Position numbers and translations under genes: made by a program. The notes under the pieces were generated by a model. It saw nothing but the letters and a program-made list of their open reading frames with translations, did no database searches and had not been told where the DNA came from. From JAEUJM01 sp964635055 (GTDB lineage Bacteria; Actinomycetota; Acidimicrobiia; Acidimicrobiales; DATDAH01), in the NCBI GenBank assembly GCA_964635055.1, contig CAZWMT010000004.1, positions 179,541 to 243,540 of the forward strand: a stretch of DNA of 64,000 bases. Direction: 5' to 3'. Numbering within the stretch: position 1 is the stretch's first letter; every line of letters begins with the position of its first letter. Below are positions 1 through 8,142 of the stretch, in pieces.

Positions 1-21
1 ACCGCGGGCACCGACGCCACC

Positions 22-930
22 ATGGGTTGGGGGAGCCACGCCCGCGAGGTGTGCGTGCACCCGGTCGCGGGTGCCCACGAGTCGCTCATGGCGCCGCCGG
101 CGGTCACCACCATCGGCCAGGGGTTGCGCGCCCTGCTCGACGGGTCGGAGCCGAGGATCGGGCCTGCCTCCGCGGCAGCGACCGACGCCGCCGGCCCACC
201 GCCACGCCGCCGGCGACTGCCCGGGCCGGATCTGGCGCTGCTGCCCCTGTTGCGACCGCTGATCGCGCTCGACGCCCGGGTCGTGGAGCGCGCCGTGCCA
301 CTGACCAACCAGTCGGTCGACCCGTTCGACATCCCGTGGGCACCGTCGATCGCGGCCCGGTGGCCGACGGTTCGCGCCGAGCTCGACCAGTTGCTCGCCG
401 ACGGCATCGCCATGCCCGACGTCAGCGACGTCCACGGCGGCGGGCAGGGCGCCGAGGGGCCGTGGACCACCTACGTGCTGTTCTCGTTCGGCCGGTGGAT
501 CTCGGCCAACGCGGCGCGCTGCCCCGCCACCACGGCACTGATCGCCGACGTGCCCGACCTCGAGACCGCCGGCTTCACCGTCCTGGCCCCGGGCACCCAC
601 ATCCCGCTGCACCGCGGCCCCTTCCGCTCGCTCCGCTACCAGCTCGGGGTGCGGGTGCCCGGACCGCCTGGCGCCTGCCGGCTCCAGGTGGGCGACGAGG
701 TGCTCGTCTGGGAGGACGGCAAGAGCCTGGCCTTCGACGACGCGGTCGAGCACGAGGCCTGGAACGACGCCGACGAGCCGAGGTACGTGCTGTTCATCCA
801 GGCCCGCTGGCCGCTCCCGGGGTGGCGCGGACGCGTGCACGCGGCGATCCACCACCTGCTGGCCCGACCCGTCCGGGACCTTCCCGAACGGGTGCGCCGG
901 CTGGACGCGACCCTCAACCGACCCGGGTAG
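22..930 (+). CDS. Aspartyl/asparaginyl beta-hydroxylase-like protein
   Basis: Predicted protein of 302 residues. The C-terminal half carries the double-stranded beta-helix signature of the aspartyl/asparaginyl beta-hydroxylase family: a GTHIPLHRGP segment near residue 195 supplies the first iron-ligand His, and an EHEAWNDADEPRYVLFIQ segment near residue 245 supplies the distal His and the 2-oxoglutarate-binding Arg. Family members are Fe(II)/2-oxoglutarate dioxygenases that hydroxylate Asp/Asn or lipid-linked substrates; the substrate here is not evident. The first 60 or so residues are low-complexity, so the in-frame ATG at position 88 is an alternative start. It lies near the window edge and its upstream neighbour is unseen. 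Downstream it converges on the dehydrogenase gene. Confidence 0.8.
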   Translation: MGWGSHAREVCVHPVAGAHESLMAPPAVTTIGQGLRALLDGSEPRIGPASAAATDAAGPPPRRRRLPGPDLALLPLLRPLIALDARVVERAVPLTNQSVDPFDIPWAPSIAARWPTVRAELDQLLADGIAMPDVSDVHGGGQGAEGPWTTYVLFSFGRWISANAARCPATTALIADVPDLETAGFTVLAPGTHIPLHRGPFRSLRYQLGVRVPGPPGACRLQVGDEVLVWEDGKSLAFDDAVEHEAWNDADEPRYVLFIQARWPLPGWRGRVHAAIHHLLARPVRDLPERVRRLDATLNRPG

Positions 931-969
931 CGCAGACGCCGCCGACCTGCCCGCCGTGGGCCCGAGGTG

Positions 970-1731
970 CTACTTGGGCGGCATCCGGATGCCGCCGTCG
1001 AGGCGCACGGTCTCGCCGTTGAGGTAGCCGTTGGTGACCAGCTCGATGGCGAGCGACGCGAAGTCGTCGGGCGTGCCGAGTCGCTTCGGGAACAGCACGC
1101 TCTGGCCCAGCGCCTCCTTCTGCGGGTCGGGCAGCAGGCCGAGGAGCGGCGTGTCGATGAGGCCGGGGGCGATGGTGTTCACCCGGATGCCGACCGGTGC
1201 CAGGTCGCGGGCGATGGGCAGGGTCATGCCCACGACGCCGCCCTTCGACGCCGAGTACGACGCCTGGCCGATCTGGCCGTCGAACGCCGCGACCGACGCG
1301 GTGTTGACGACCGCACCGCGCTCGCCGAACTCGAGCGGCTCGGTGGCGCTCATGGCCGAGGCCACGAGGCGGATGCAGTTGAAGGTGCCCACCAGGTTCA
1401 CCGCCACGACCTTCTCGAACGCGCCCAGGTCGTGCGGGCCGCCGTTGCGGTCGACGGTGCGCTGCGCCCAGCCGATGCCGGCGCAGTTGACCAGCACGCG
1501 CAGCGGGCCCAGCTCGGTGGCGGCGACGACCGCGGCCTGCACCTCGTCGGTGTCGGTGACGTCGGCGTGCACGAACACGCCCCCCAGCTCGCTGGCCAGG
1601 GGCTCGCCCTTGTCGTCCTGCATGTCGAGCACCACGACCCGTGCACCTCGGGCGGCGAGGCGACGCGACGTCGCCTCCCCCAGGCCGGAGGCGCCTCCGG
1701 TGACGATTGCGGAAACTCCATCGATGTCCAT
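970..1731 (-). CDS. SDR-family 3-hydroxyacyl-CoA dehydrogenase-like
   Basis: Protein of 253 residues, the usual length for a classical short-chain dehydrogenase. The NAD-binding motif TGGASGLG is at residues 11-18 and the catalytic set is Ser146, Tyr159 and Lys163 (YSASK). The NTASVAAFDGQIGQ stretch before the Tyr and the GMTLPIARDLA that follows are typical of the type 2 3-hydroxyacyl-CoA dehydrogenase (HSD10) group, which oxidises 3-hydroxyacyl-CoA in beta-oxidation. The ATG at 1731 is chosen because a TAGTGT hexamer lies 7 nt upstream, consistent with a leaderless transcript; the same frame runs on to 1869 but only adds low-complexity sequence. It is divergent from the membrane protein gene at 1857. 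Confidence 0.9.
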   Translation of the reverse strand: MDIDGVSAIVTGGASGLGEATSRRLAARGARVVVLDMQDDKGEPLASELGGVFVHADVTDTDEVQAAVVAATELGPLRVLVNCAGIGWAQRTVDRNGGPHDLGAFEKVVAVNLVGTFNCIRLVASAMSATEPLEFGERGAVVNTASVAAFDGQIGQASYSASKGGVVGMTLPIARDLAPVGIRVNTIAPGLIDTPLLGLLPDPQKEALGQSVLFPKRLGTPDDFASLAIELVTNGYLNGETVRLDGGIRMPPK

Positions 1732-1738
1732 GACGCCG

Positions 1739-1744
1739 ACACTA
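1739..1744 (-). promoter_or_regulatory. Predicted -10 box, leaderless promoter of the SDR gene
   Basis: TAGTGT on the minus strand ends 7 nt before the ATG at 1731. This spacing puts transcription start on or beside the start codon. The same TANNNT-N6-9-start arrangement recurs in front of at least eleven other genes in the window. Confidence 0.5.
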
Positions 1745-1856
1745 GGCAGTTCCCCCACCGCGGTCGAAACCGCCGTGCGGGGCGCGGCCGCCCGCTCGCC
1801 GGCCTCCCCACGCGGACGGCCCGGACGAGCCACGCGCCTACGCTGCGCCTGCGGAC

Positions 1857-3887
1857 ATGGCCCGACCACGCACAGGCAGCGAGCCCCCGAGCGACCGGGG
1901 CAGGCCGGCCGACGCGTGCGGGGTGGGCTTCGGCGAGGGAGGCGGCGCCGAGGGGGGTGCCGGCCCGATCGGCTGGGCGCTGTCGCTGTCGCTGCTGGCC
2001 GCGGTGCTCGCGGCGACGTCGCCGAGCACGACCACGGCGGCCTTCGCCTGTCTGGCCTCGCTGGTCACGTGGGCCGCTGTGGTGGTGGGTGCGCTGATCG
2101 GCCGGCCCCGTGACGGGCCGAGGCGATCGACGCTGGCTGCTCGACCGGCGCGATCGACCGCCACGTTGCTCCTTGCCGGCGCCTGCCTCGGCGCCCCGCC
2201 CGGCGCCCCGCTCACCGCCCTGGTCACCGGCCTCGTGGCCGCACCCTTGCTGCTGCAGGCCCATCGGCTCGTGCGGGCGGGGGCCGCGCTGCGGGTGTGG
2301 CAGGCCGTGCTCTCGCGCGCCCCGTGGGCGGTGCTGCTCGTGGGCGCGGGGATGGCCACCGCGATCGCGTCGCCGGTCCTCGGGTGGCCGCTGGTCGCCG
2401 TCGGGGCGACCGTGATCGTCGGCGTGGGCGTGTGCGCCTCTGGCACCCGGCCGGGCGGGCTCCGCTGGGCACCGGCGGGCGCGGCGGGCCCCTCCGAGCC
2501 CCGTCGTCGCCGCCGTCACCGGCGGGCCATCACCGTCACGGTGGTGTGTCTCGTCGCCCTCTTCCTGATCGGCGTCGACCGCCAGGTCGATCGGTTCAAC
2601 CAGCAACCGGAGACCGTCCTCAACGCCCACGACCAGGGGGCGTACCTGCGGTACGCCCAGAAGCTCAGCGACCTGCCCGACGAGGTCGTCGCCAACCGGT
2701 TGCAGATGCCGCTCTACCCCTACCTGGTCAGCCTGGCGCCGGGGAGCAGGGGCGAGTGGAGCGGGCGCTTCCACGCGGCGCTGCGCATCAACGTCGCCAT
2801 CGCCCTCGCCGGCCTGGCCGCGATCGGCTGGTGGGCGGCCCGTACCGCGGGACGGTGGGCCGCCCTCGTGAGCGTCGCGCTGGTCGGCCTGTCGATGTTC
2901 CTGTTCCTCGCCAGCTGGGTGCTGGCCGACGTGCTCTCGGCCCTTCTGTTCACCGCCTGGCTCGGCGTCTCGTGGCGGCTGCTGCAGCGGCCGAGCGCTC
3001 TGTTGGGAGCGGCCGCCGGGACGCTGGGCGGCCTCACCTTCCTCAGCAAGGCGATCGCGGTCGCACCGCTCGCGCTGCTCGTGCTGCTGTGCCTCCTGGC
3101 TGCTCTCGCACCGAGAGCCGTCGGCGGAGAGCCGCGCCGCCGCACCGCCTACCTGGCCGCGGGCGCGGCGACGACGTTCCTGTTCGTGCTGACGGTGGCG
3201 CCCTATGCCAGCAACAGCCAGCGCGTCTACGGGAGCCCGACGTTCAACATCACGACGAGCTACGACCTGTGGCTGGACACCACAGCGCAGGCCGCGGCGA
3301 TCCCGTCCTGGGGCTGGGTCCGTGAGCAGACCGCCCGAGCGGGAGGCGAGGACTCGCCCGTACCGTCCCGTCCCCCGGACGACCTGCCGTCGCCGGCGAA
3401 GTACGCACGCGAGCACGATGCCGGTGACGTGGTCGACCGGCTGATCACCGGCTGGGGCGCGCAATGGGAAATCGCTCGCACGGGGCGCATCTGGGAGGGC
3501 GACTTCGGTTACGGCACCACCACCGTCCTGTTGCTGGCCATGGCGATGACCTCGCTCGCGGTGGCCGGCGAACGGGCACGCCGCCGCATGCGGCGCGACC
3601 GGCTCGGGGTGGCGCTCGTCGCGGGCTCGCTGTCGACGCTGGCGCTCGGTGTGGCGTGGTGGTTCCCCATCGGGTCGGGCAACCGGTACCTGCTGCCCGT
3701 CTTCCTCCCCGGCGTGCTGCTCTGCGTGTGGATCATCCACCGAGGGCTCTCGCCGTGGTCACTCCGGTGGCGGGGTCGTCCGATCCGGGCCGACACCGCG
3801 GTGTTCGCCGCCCTGGCGGTGCCGGTCGTGGCGGTGTCGGTGTGGAACGCGCTCGTGCTGTCAGGTCGCACCCTGGGCGGGTACTGA
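1857..3887 (+). CDS. Multi-pass membrane glycosyltransferase-like protein (GT-C/GT39-like)
   Basis: Protein of 676 residues with about a dozen hydrophobic segments. After roughly 240 residues of hydrophobic N-terminal region comes a large loop with DQGAYLRYAQKLSDL, the position where GT-C enzymes carry the acidic residue of the first extracytoplasmic loop. Further helices follow, then a soluble loop (around residues 460-540), then more helices. This is the layout of the PMT/ArnT/GT39-like superfamily, which transfers sugars from polyprenyl-phosphate donors. The sugar and acceptor cannot be read from the sequence. It starts 125 bp from the divergent SDR gene and its 3' end overlaps a small convergent gene by 27 bp. 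A hydrophobic transporter of another kind cannot be fully excluded. Confidence 0.7.
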   Translation: MARPRTGSEPPSDRGRPADACGVGFGEGGGAEGGAGPIGWALSLSLLAAVLAATSPSTTTAAFACLASLVTWAAVVVGALIGRPRDGPRRSTLAARPARSTATLLLAGACLGAPPGAPLTALVTGLVAAPLLLQAHRLVRAGAALRVWQAVLSRAPWAVLLVGAGMATAIASPVLGWPLVAVGATVIVGVGVCASGTRPGGLRWAPAGAAGPSEPRRRRRHRRAITVTVVCLVALFLIGVDRQVDRFNQQPETVLNAHDQGAYLRYAQKLSDLPDEVVANRLQMPLYPYLVSLAPGSRGEWSGRFHAALRINVAIALAGLAAIGWWAARTAGRWAALVSVALVGLSMFLFLASWVLADVLSALLFTAWLGVSWRLLQRPSALLGAAAGTLGGLTFLSKAIAVAPLALLVLLCLLAALAPRAVGGEPRRRTAYLAAGAATTFLFVLTVAPYASNSQRVYGSPTFNITTSYDLWLDTTAQAAAIPSWGWVREQTARAGGEDSPVPSRPPDDLPSPAKYAREHDAGDVVDRLITGWGAQWEIARTGRIWEGDFGYGTTTVLLLAMAMTSLAVAGERARRRMRRDRLGVALVAGSLSTLALGVAWWFPIGSGNRYLLPVFLPGVLLCVWIIHRGLSPWSLRWRGRPIRADTAVFAALAVPVVAVSVWNALVLSGRTLGGY

Positions 3888-4124
3888 GCGCCCGTCCACC
3901 GCACCGGCCGGCTCGAGGCCCTCCACGGCGCAGCCCACGGTGCCGTTGGTGACCAGCAGCGCCACGCCCGCCACCAGCAGCGCCACCGCCAGCAACGCCA
4001 CCGCCAGCGCGCCCTCCACCGACATGCGGTGGCGGCCCTTGACCACGCGGGCGAGCAGCACCAGCCCGGCGACGATGGCGAAGCCGGCCAGCGGCAACCG
4101 CGGCTGCAGGACGTCACACGGCAC
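3861..4124 (-). CDS. Small membrane protein, unknown function
   Basis: Predicted protein of 87 residues starting with GTG at 4124. It contains two hydrophobic segments (about residues 12-27 and 39-59) separated by the basic turn RVVKGRHR, then a polar tail. I do not recognise a family. Coding is suggested by the hydrophobic pattern and by its place directly downstream of the thioesterase-like gene on the same strand, although a hairpin lies between them. It overlaps the end of the convergent membrane protein gene, which weakens the call. Confidence 0.45.
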   Translation of the reverse strand: MPCDVLQPRLPLAGFAIVAGLVLLARVVKGRHRMSVEGALAVALLAVALLVAGVALLVTNGTVGCAVEGLEPAGAVDGRSVPAQGAT

Positions 4125-4168
4125 GCCGAGACCCTGTCACGCGCGACGCCGCGACGGACGACCCAGGT

Positions 4169-4211
4169 GGGGCGACCAGGGGGCGACCAGGGGGCGACCA
4201 GGGGGCGACCG
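4169..4211. repeat. Four tandem 11-bp repeats (GGGGCGACCAG)
   Basis: Four consecutive copies of GGGGCGACCAG, the last ending GACCG, fill this stretch of the noncoding gap between the small membrane protein start and the thioesterase-like gene end. Units are perfect and contiguous, so this looks like slippage or a VNTR rather than CRISPR, which needs spacers. Confidence 0.85.
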
Positions 4212-4248
4212 ATGTGCGGCGAGCGACGCGCGGCGACCGGCGTCCGTT

Positions 4249-4292
4249 CTGGCTCCCGATTCGACCGCCAGGACCGTCGAATCGGGAGCCAG
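4249..4292 (-). terminator. Hairpin downstream of the thioesterase-like gene
   Basis: Perfect inverted repeat: arms CTGGCTCCCGATTCGA (4249-4264) and its complement (4277-4292) with a 12-nt loop. It begins 36 bp after the stop codon at 4328 on the minus strand. There is no U-tract, which is common for actinobacterial terminators. It could alternatively be an operator. Confidence 0.55.
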
Positions 4293-4327
4293 TTCCCGAC
4301 CTGTCCGCTCGGCCCCTCAGACCGCGG

Positions 4328-5092
4328 TCACTCGTCGCCCCCCAGCAGCTCGCGCAGGGGCTCGGCCAGGTGGTGCACGTGTGCCTCGTCCAGCACGAGT
4401 CGGTGGTCGACGGCCAGGTCGACCACCGTCACCGAGCGCACGTACGGGGCCCATCCCAAGGTCGGGCCCCTCGAGGCCACGCCTTGCGACCAGAACAGGC
4501 GCAGGTCGCCGTCGAAGGGGCGCGGCCGCCAGGAAGGACCGGTGAGGGCCCGGAGGGCGGCCCGGGTGCGGCGGCGACGACGCTCGTCCCGGTCGAGGCC
4601 CGGCCGGAGGGATCCCAACGTCTCCACCCGTTCCTTCCAGCGTCGGATCACCTGATCGGCCCCTGCCGGCAGCGTGCGTCCGCCCGGAGGCCCCGGCAGG
4701 CGGCCCGGTCCGCAGTCGACGACGCCCGTCAGCGCCACCGATTCGCCCTCGATCCGCAGGAGCCGAGCCACTTCGAACGCGAGGATGCCGCCGGCGCCGA
4801 CGCCGAGGAGGTGAAACGGGCCCGGGGCCTGCCCGCGTTGCAGATCGGCCGCGTAGCGCAGCGCCAGCCGCTCGGCCGACGAGAACGGCACGCGTCCGTC
4901 GGTCGCGAGGGGCGGCTCGATGCCGCACACCGGCTGCTCGGGGCCCAAGGCCGCCACCAGCGGGGCGAAGGGTGCCAGCGACCCGTCCTCGTCGTGCAGC
5001 AGGTGGAGCACCGGCCGGCCGGCGGCGCCGGCCTGCAACTCCACCACGGCCGACCGCCGAGCGGGCCGGCCCGGCGACGGTGCGTCAGCCAC
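4328..5092 (-). CDS. Type II thioesterase-like alpha/beta hydrolase lacking the catalytic serine
   Basis: Protein of 254 residues similar to the thioesterase domains of NRPS/PKS systems: an opening AGRPVLHLLHDEDGS region, a nucleophile-elbow region, an Asp after GVVD, and a late His in VDHRLVLDEAHVHHL. The elbow, normally GxSxG, reads GVGAGG, so the nucleophile Ser is Gly. If the sequence is right, it should not hydrolyse acyl-thioesters by the usual mechanism and may be a binding or structural homologue. The GTG start at 5092 overlaps the stop codon of a hyuB remnant (GTGGCTGA), showing that it was once the last gene of a hyuA-hyuB operon and probably translationally coupled to hyuB. Confidence 0.75.
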   Translation of the reverse strand: MADAPSPGRPARRSAVVELQAGAAGRPVLHLLHDEDGSLAPFAPLVAALGPEQPVCGIEPPLATDGRVPFSSAERLALRYAADLQRGQAPGPFHLLGVGAGGILAFEVARLLRIEGESVALTGVVDCGPGRLPGPPGGRTLPAGADQVIRRWKERVETLGSLRPGLDRDERRRRRTRAALRALTGPSWRPRPFDGDLRLFWSQGVASRGPTLGWAPYVRSVTVVDLAVDHRLVLDEAHVHHLAEPLRELLGGDE

Positions 5093-5204
5093 CAGCGGCC
5101 TCCGAGCCCGATGGTTCCCAGCCCCCGCCGCCGGGCGTCAGCACCCGCGCCCGCATCGGGTACGCCCGCTCCAGTGCCTCAGTGGGCGTATTCGTGGTCT
5201 TGGT
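5085..5204 (-). pseudogene. Remnant of the 3' end of hyuB (oldest copy, internally deleted)
   Basis: Read on the minus strand this gives NTPTEALERAYPMR fused directly to VLTPGGGGW, then a short tail and TGA. The intact HyuB at 8713-10338 has NTPIEALERAFPLR and MLTPGGGGW about 90 residues apart, so the middle has been deleted here. The stop overlaps the start of the thioesterase-like gene by 8 bp. This is most simply the original hyuB terminus, cut off from its gene by DNA inserted upstream. Its upstream edge coincides with the TNTKNTP codons that also bound the second fragment. Confidence 0.8.
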
Positions 5205-5231
5205 CGCGATACGGGACACTCTCCAGTCCAT

Positions 5232-6539
5232 TCACACTGTCCAGAGCGCGTCCACCGGCAGGACGAGCAGTCGGTCGTCCGCGCGATACGCGTGCGAGCC
5301 GAGGTACAGGATCACGCCCCTCGCGAATCTCGACCCCGATGCCAATTGGAGCTTCCGCATCGGCCTGAGGTCACGGTCCGCCACGCGTTGGGCAGCCTTG
5401 ACCTCGAACGCCAGAACCGCGCCATCGTCGCGCTCGACGACGAAGTCGACCTCGTCGCCGTCGCGGGTCCTCCAATGGCCGAGCCCCGCGATCCCGTCGA
5501 GCCAGGACGCCTGCTTCAGCAACTCACCGACGACGAACGTCTCGAGGAGATGACCCAATTCGGTGAGCGCTGACGGCGCTCGGTGGTTCAGCTTCTCGGG
5601 GGTCAACCGGAGAAGCCGAGCAGCCACACCTGAGTCGACCATGTGGACCTTCGGTCGCGCGGCCGACCGCGAAGTGAGCGTCGTGCCCCATGCCGGCAAC
5701 CGGCGGAGGAGGAACACCGCCTCGAGGAGCCGTACGTAGTTGTCCGCCGTACGCTCCGTGATCTGCAGCGGTGCGGCTGCCTTGGCGATGTTGAGAACCT
5801 GACCCGTCTGGCCTGCGAGGCGCTCGAGAAGTCGGGGCAGCAGCGCACCTTGCTCGAGTCGCGACAAGTCTCGGACGTCGCGTTCCAACGCCAGGCGTAG
5901 GTAGTCGTCGAACCAGCGCGCCCGATTCGATCCGGGAGCCCGTCTCAGCGCCGCTGGAAGTCCTCCGGCCACGATCCGTTCGATGTATTCGGATCGCGTG
6001 GTCTGCCCAGATCGCCTCAGGAGCTCATCGACCCGGCCCTCGATCAGCACCGTCAGGAACTGCTCGTCCACCGCGTCGATCTCGCCTTGAGAGAGTGGGT
6101 ACACCGGTAGGCGATGAAGCCGACCGGTCAACGCCTGCGCTGCCTGCGGCAACGCCTCGTGTCGGGTCGAGCCGGTGAGGACGAAACGCCCGGGTCGGTC
6201 ATCGCTGTTGAGTTCTGCCTTTATGACGTCGAGTACCTCTGGGACGTGCTGGTACTCATCGATGCACACCAGCTCTTGCCGAGCGACAAGCGTCTGCGGA
6301 TCAGCGAGCATGGCGGCTCGCGTCGCTATGTCATCGAGGTCGAGTACTCCTGCGCCGAGCGCATGGGCGATCCACCGCAGCAGCGTGGACTTCCCGACCG
6401 TTCTGGCGCCTTGGAGGAGCACGACCGGCTCGACCTCGATCCGTGAGAGAGCCACGGCACCGAGCCGGCGGGTGACAAGACCTTCGAGACGAACCGACAC
6501 CGCCGCGAGGCTACCAGACCATGCGGAACTGGAGGCCAT
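5232..6539 (-). CDS. ATP-binding protein, AAA_14/DUF4143 family
   Basis: Protein of 435 residues from the ATG at 6539; a GTG at 6500 giving 422 residues is also possible and closer to family length. An N-terminal AAA-type ATPase has the Walker A GARTVGKST (44-52), Walker B CIDEYQ (92-97) and sensor LTGSTR. The C-terminal half is a DUF4143-type domain that includes the restriction-like EVDFVVE and AFEVKA segments. These ATPases are common in accessory DNA and are suspected to act in defence or toxin-antitoxin-like roles, but their biochemistry is poorly known. It lies alone between two hyuB 3'-end fragments, so it is probably cargo of an insertion. Codon use is a little less GC-rich than in its neighbours. 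Confidence 0.85.
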   Translation of the reverse strand: MASSSAWSGSLAAVSVRLEGLVTRRLGAVALSRIEVEPVVLLQGARTVGKSTLLRWIAHALGAGVLDLDDIATRAAMLADPQTLVARQELVCIDEYQHVPEVLDVIKAELNSDDRPGRFVLTGSTRHEALPQAAQALTGRLHRLPVYPLSQGEIDAVDEQFLTVLIEGRVDELLRRSGQTTRSEYIERIVAGGLPAALRRAPGSNRARWFDDYLRLALERDVRDLSRLEQGALLPRLLERLAGQTGQVLNIAKAAAPLQITERTADNYVRLLEAVFLLRRLPAWGTTLTSRSAARPKVHMVDSGVAARLLRLTPEKLNHRAPSALTELGHLLETFVVGELLKQASWLDGIAGLGHWRTRDGDEVDFVVERDDGAVLAFEVKAAQRVADRDLRPMRKLQLASGSRFARGVILYLGSHAYRADDRLLVLPVDALWTV

Positions 6540-6658
6540 TCCCTTGCGGATTTGGAGGGGGTTTCGTTGCGGGATCAGAGCCACCTCAGCTGCGGAACTG
6601 GAGCCTGCGCCATCAAGGGCCTCGTCCACAACAAGATCCCGACCTGGACCAGTTGCCC

Positions 6659-7018
6659 CTACCGGCTGCCCCAACCGCCGCCCCCCGGCGTCAACATTCG
6701 CAGGACGTCGCCCGCCTCCAACCGAATCGTGCACTTGTCCGGCAGGCGCTCCGCCCTCGACTCGTCGCCGCCAGGGAGCAGCCAGTTCTCGCCGACGGCG
6801 CCGGGCTCGCCGCCGGCCAGGCCCCAGGGCTGGCTCACCCGCCGCTCGGTGATCAGCGACACGGTCGCGTCGACGAGCACCTGCAGATCGCGCTCGATCC
6901 CCTCGCCGCCAGCGGCCGCTCCACCGCCGCCACTCCCCTGCCGCAACCGGTAGCGCAGCACCCGCAGCGGGAACGCCCGCTCCAACGCCTCGATCGGCGT
7001 GTTCTTCGTGTTCGTCAA
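6659..7018 (-). pseudogene. Second detached 3' end of hyuB
   Basis: Minus-strand reading frame from TTG at 7018 to a stop at 6659, encoding about 119 residues. From TNTKNTPIEALERAF to MLTPGGGGWG it matches the C-terminus of the intact HyuB with about 8 substitutions in 115 residues. There is no start codon or upstream hyuB body; homology begins abruptly at the TNTKNTP codons, where Met of the intact copy is replaced by Leu. It is a separated, mildly diverged 3' end, not a gene. The 635-bp gap around it (6540-7174) otherwise holds only the toxin-antitoxin promoter region and about 120 bp with no recognisable feature. Confidence 0.85.
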
Positions 7019-7132
7019 CCTCGACAACGTGGCACACCACTGGCCGAACGACCGTCCGTGCGAACTTGAGGCCGGGCAACCACGGGAGTGCCGCCGCGGG
7101 GGTAGTCGTAGCCTCAGGGCGGACCGAGGCGG

Positions 7133-7138
7133 TAGCAT
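7133..7138 (+). promoter_or_regulatory. Possible -10 box of the toxin-antitoxin operon
   Basis: TAGCAT lies 36 bp before the antitoxin start. Downstream of it the leader holds three GGAAG repeats, the last serving as ribosome-binding site (AAAGGAAGC before ATG). No convincing -35 is seen. Confidence 0.3.
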
Positions 7139-7174
7139 GAACGGAAGCCGAACCGGAAGTATGAAAGGAAGCAA

Positions 7175-7522
7175 ATGGCCCCCACCTTGGACCGAGCAGT
7201 TGAAGCCAGCGAGATCGTCGAGGCCTTGAAGCCGTTCGGGGTCACCCAAGTCGATGTCGCCGCGGTCACCCAGGTCTCGGACCGAGCGGTACGTGGTTGG
7301 CGGACGAGCGACATCCGTCCCGACCGCTACGACCGACTCGCCCAGCTTCGCGACCTCGCACTCCTGCTCTCGGACTCACTCACCCCTCGGGGCGTCGGCC
7401 AGTGGCTCCATGCCAAGAATCGACTCCTCGAAGGTCAACGCCCGGTCGACCTCCTCGCCGAGGATCGGATCGAGGAGGTTCTCGAAGCCGCCGAGTCGTT
7501 CATCGACGGCGCCTACGTGTGA
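7175..7522 (+). CDS. Xre/MbcA/ParS-type antitoxin (DUF2384)
   Basis: Protein of 115 residues. The N-terminal half has a helix-turn-helix-like stretch (VTQVDVAAVTQVSDRAVRGW); the C-terminal half (SLTPRGVGQWLHAKNRLLEG, then DLLAEDRIEEVLEAAESF) is the toxin-binding domain of the Xre-MbcA-ParS antitoxin family. It neutralises the RES-domain toxin encoded next and, by analogy with studied pairs, probably represses the operon. The start is the ATG preceded by AAAGGAAGC. The stop codon overlaps the toxin GTG (GTGTGA), the tight coupling expected of a toxin-antitoxin pair. It lies in the DNA inserted between hyuB 3' ends. Confidence 0.9.
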   Translation: MAPTLDRAVEASEIVEALKPFGVTQVDVAAVTQVSDRAVRGWRTSDIRPDRYDRLAQLRDLALLLSDSLTPRGVGQWLHAKNRLLEGQRPVDLLAEDRIEEVLEAAESFIDGAYV

Positions 7523-8142
7523 ACCTCGCCGACGCGGTAGCAACTGCGCCTCGTAGGCAGATCTCCGGCAGCTTCTGGCATCAGGGCCCGGCCCGCCACC
7601 CGCTCACCTCGTGTGCCGATCCCGCACGCGGCCCCGGGCGCTACCACCGCACCGGCGAGCCGGGCGCCTGGTACGCGTCGAGTCAGGAGCAGGCGGCGTG
7701 GGCCGAGCTGTTCCGCCACTTCGTCGACGATGGCGTCGACCCGTTCGAAGTCCGTCGACGCGTCGGCCGGGTGTACGTCGCCCTCGACGTTCTCGACCTG
7801 ACCGACACGGCCGTGCGTGCTCACCTCGGCGTCGACGAGTCCGACCTCATCGGAGACGACTATTCGACAACCCAGGCGATCGCCACAGCGGCCCGCGACG
7901 CCGGATTCGATGCCGTGCTCGCTCCCGCCGCGGCGCTTCCCGATCGTGAGACTCTCGCTGTGTTCGCCCATGCGCTGCCATCGGTGCAGGCCGAACGCTC
8001 AGAGATCCGCCAGCCCCCACCCCGACTTGCCGACCTCCTCCCGCTGATTCGGCCCCACGAGCGCGTCCCCGACGCCGTTCGGCGCTTGTTCCAGGTGCTC
8101 GCACGGGCTGGAGCTGAAGCGGTCCGGCAGCGCCGGCGCTGA
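7519..8142 (+). CDS. RES-domain toxin
   Basis: Protein of 207 residues from the GTG at 7519, overlapping the antitoxin stop by 4 bp. The RES fold is visible: GRYHRTGEPGAWYASS contains the conserved Arg, GEPGAWYAS precedes a helix with AELFRHF, and a later DYSTTQAIATAARDAGFDAVL segment holds the conserved Ser-containing region. Characterised RES toxins such as MbcT and Res degrade NAD+ by phosphorolysis or hydrolysis. Length matches the family. A 15-bp tandem duplication straddles the stop codon. Longer reading frames upstream overlap the antitoxin out of frame and are not used. Confidence 0.88.
   Translation: MNLADAVATAPRRQISGSFWHQGPARHPLTSCADPARGPGRYHRTGEPGAWYASSQEQAAWAELFRHFVDDGVDPFEVRRRVGRVYVALDVLDLTDTAVRAHLGVDESDLIGDDYSTTQAIATAARDAGFDAVLAPAAALPDRETLAVFAHALPSVQAERSEIRQPPPRLADLLPLIRPHERVPDAVRRLFQVLARAGAEAVRQRRR

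Noticed and set aside
1398..3740. 780-codon minus-strand open frame antisense to the membrane protein gene
   Set aside because: Composition is Arg/Gln/Gly-rich and low-complexity with no domain; it mirrors the GC-rich + strand gene at 1857-3887.
4169..4211. CRISPR-like array
   Set aside because: The units are contiguous 11-mers without spacers.
5232..7079. 615-codon version of the ATPase frame
   Set aside because: The extra 180 codons cover the hyuB fragment in another frame and have no domain; the ATPase begins at 6539 or 6500.
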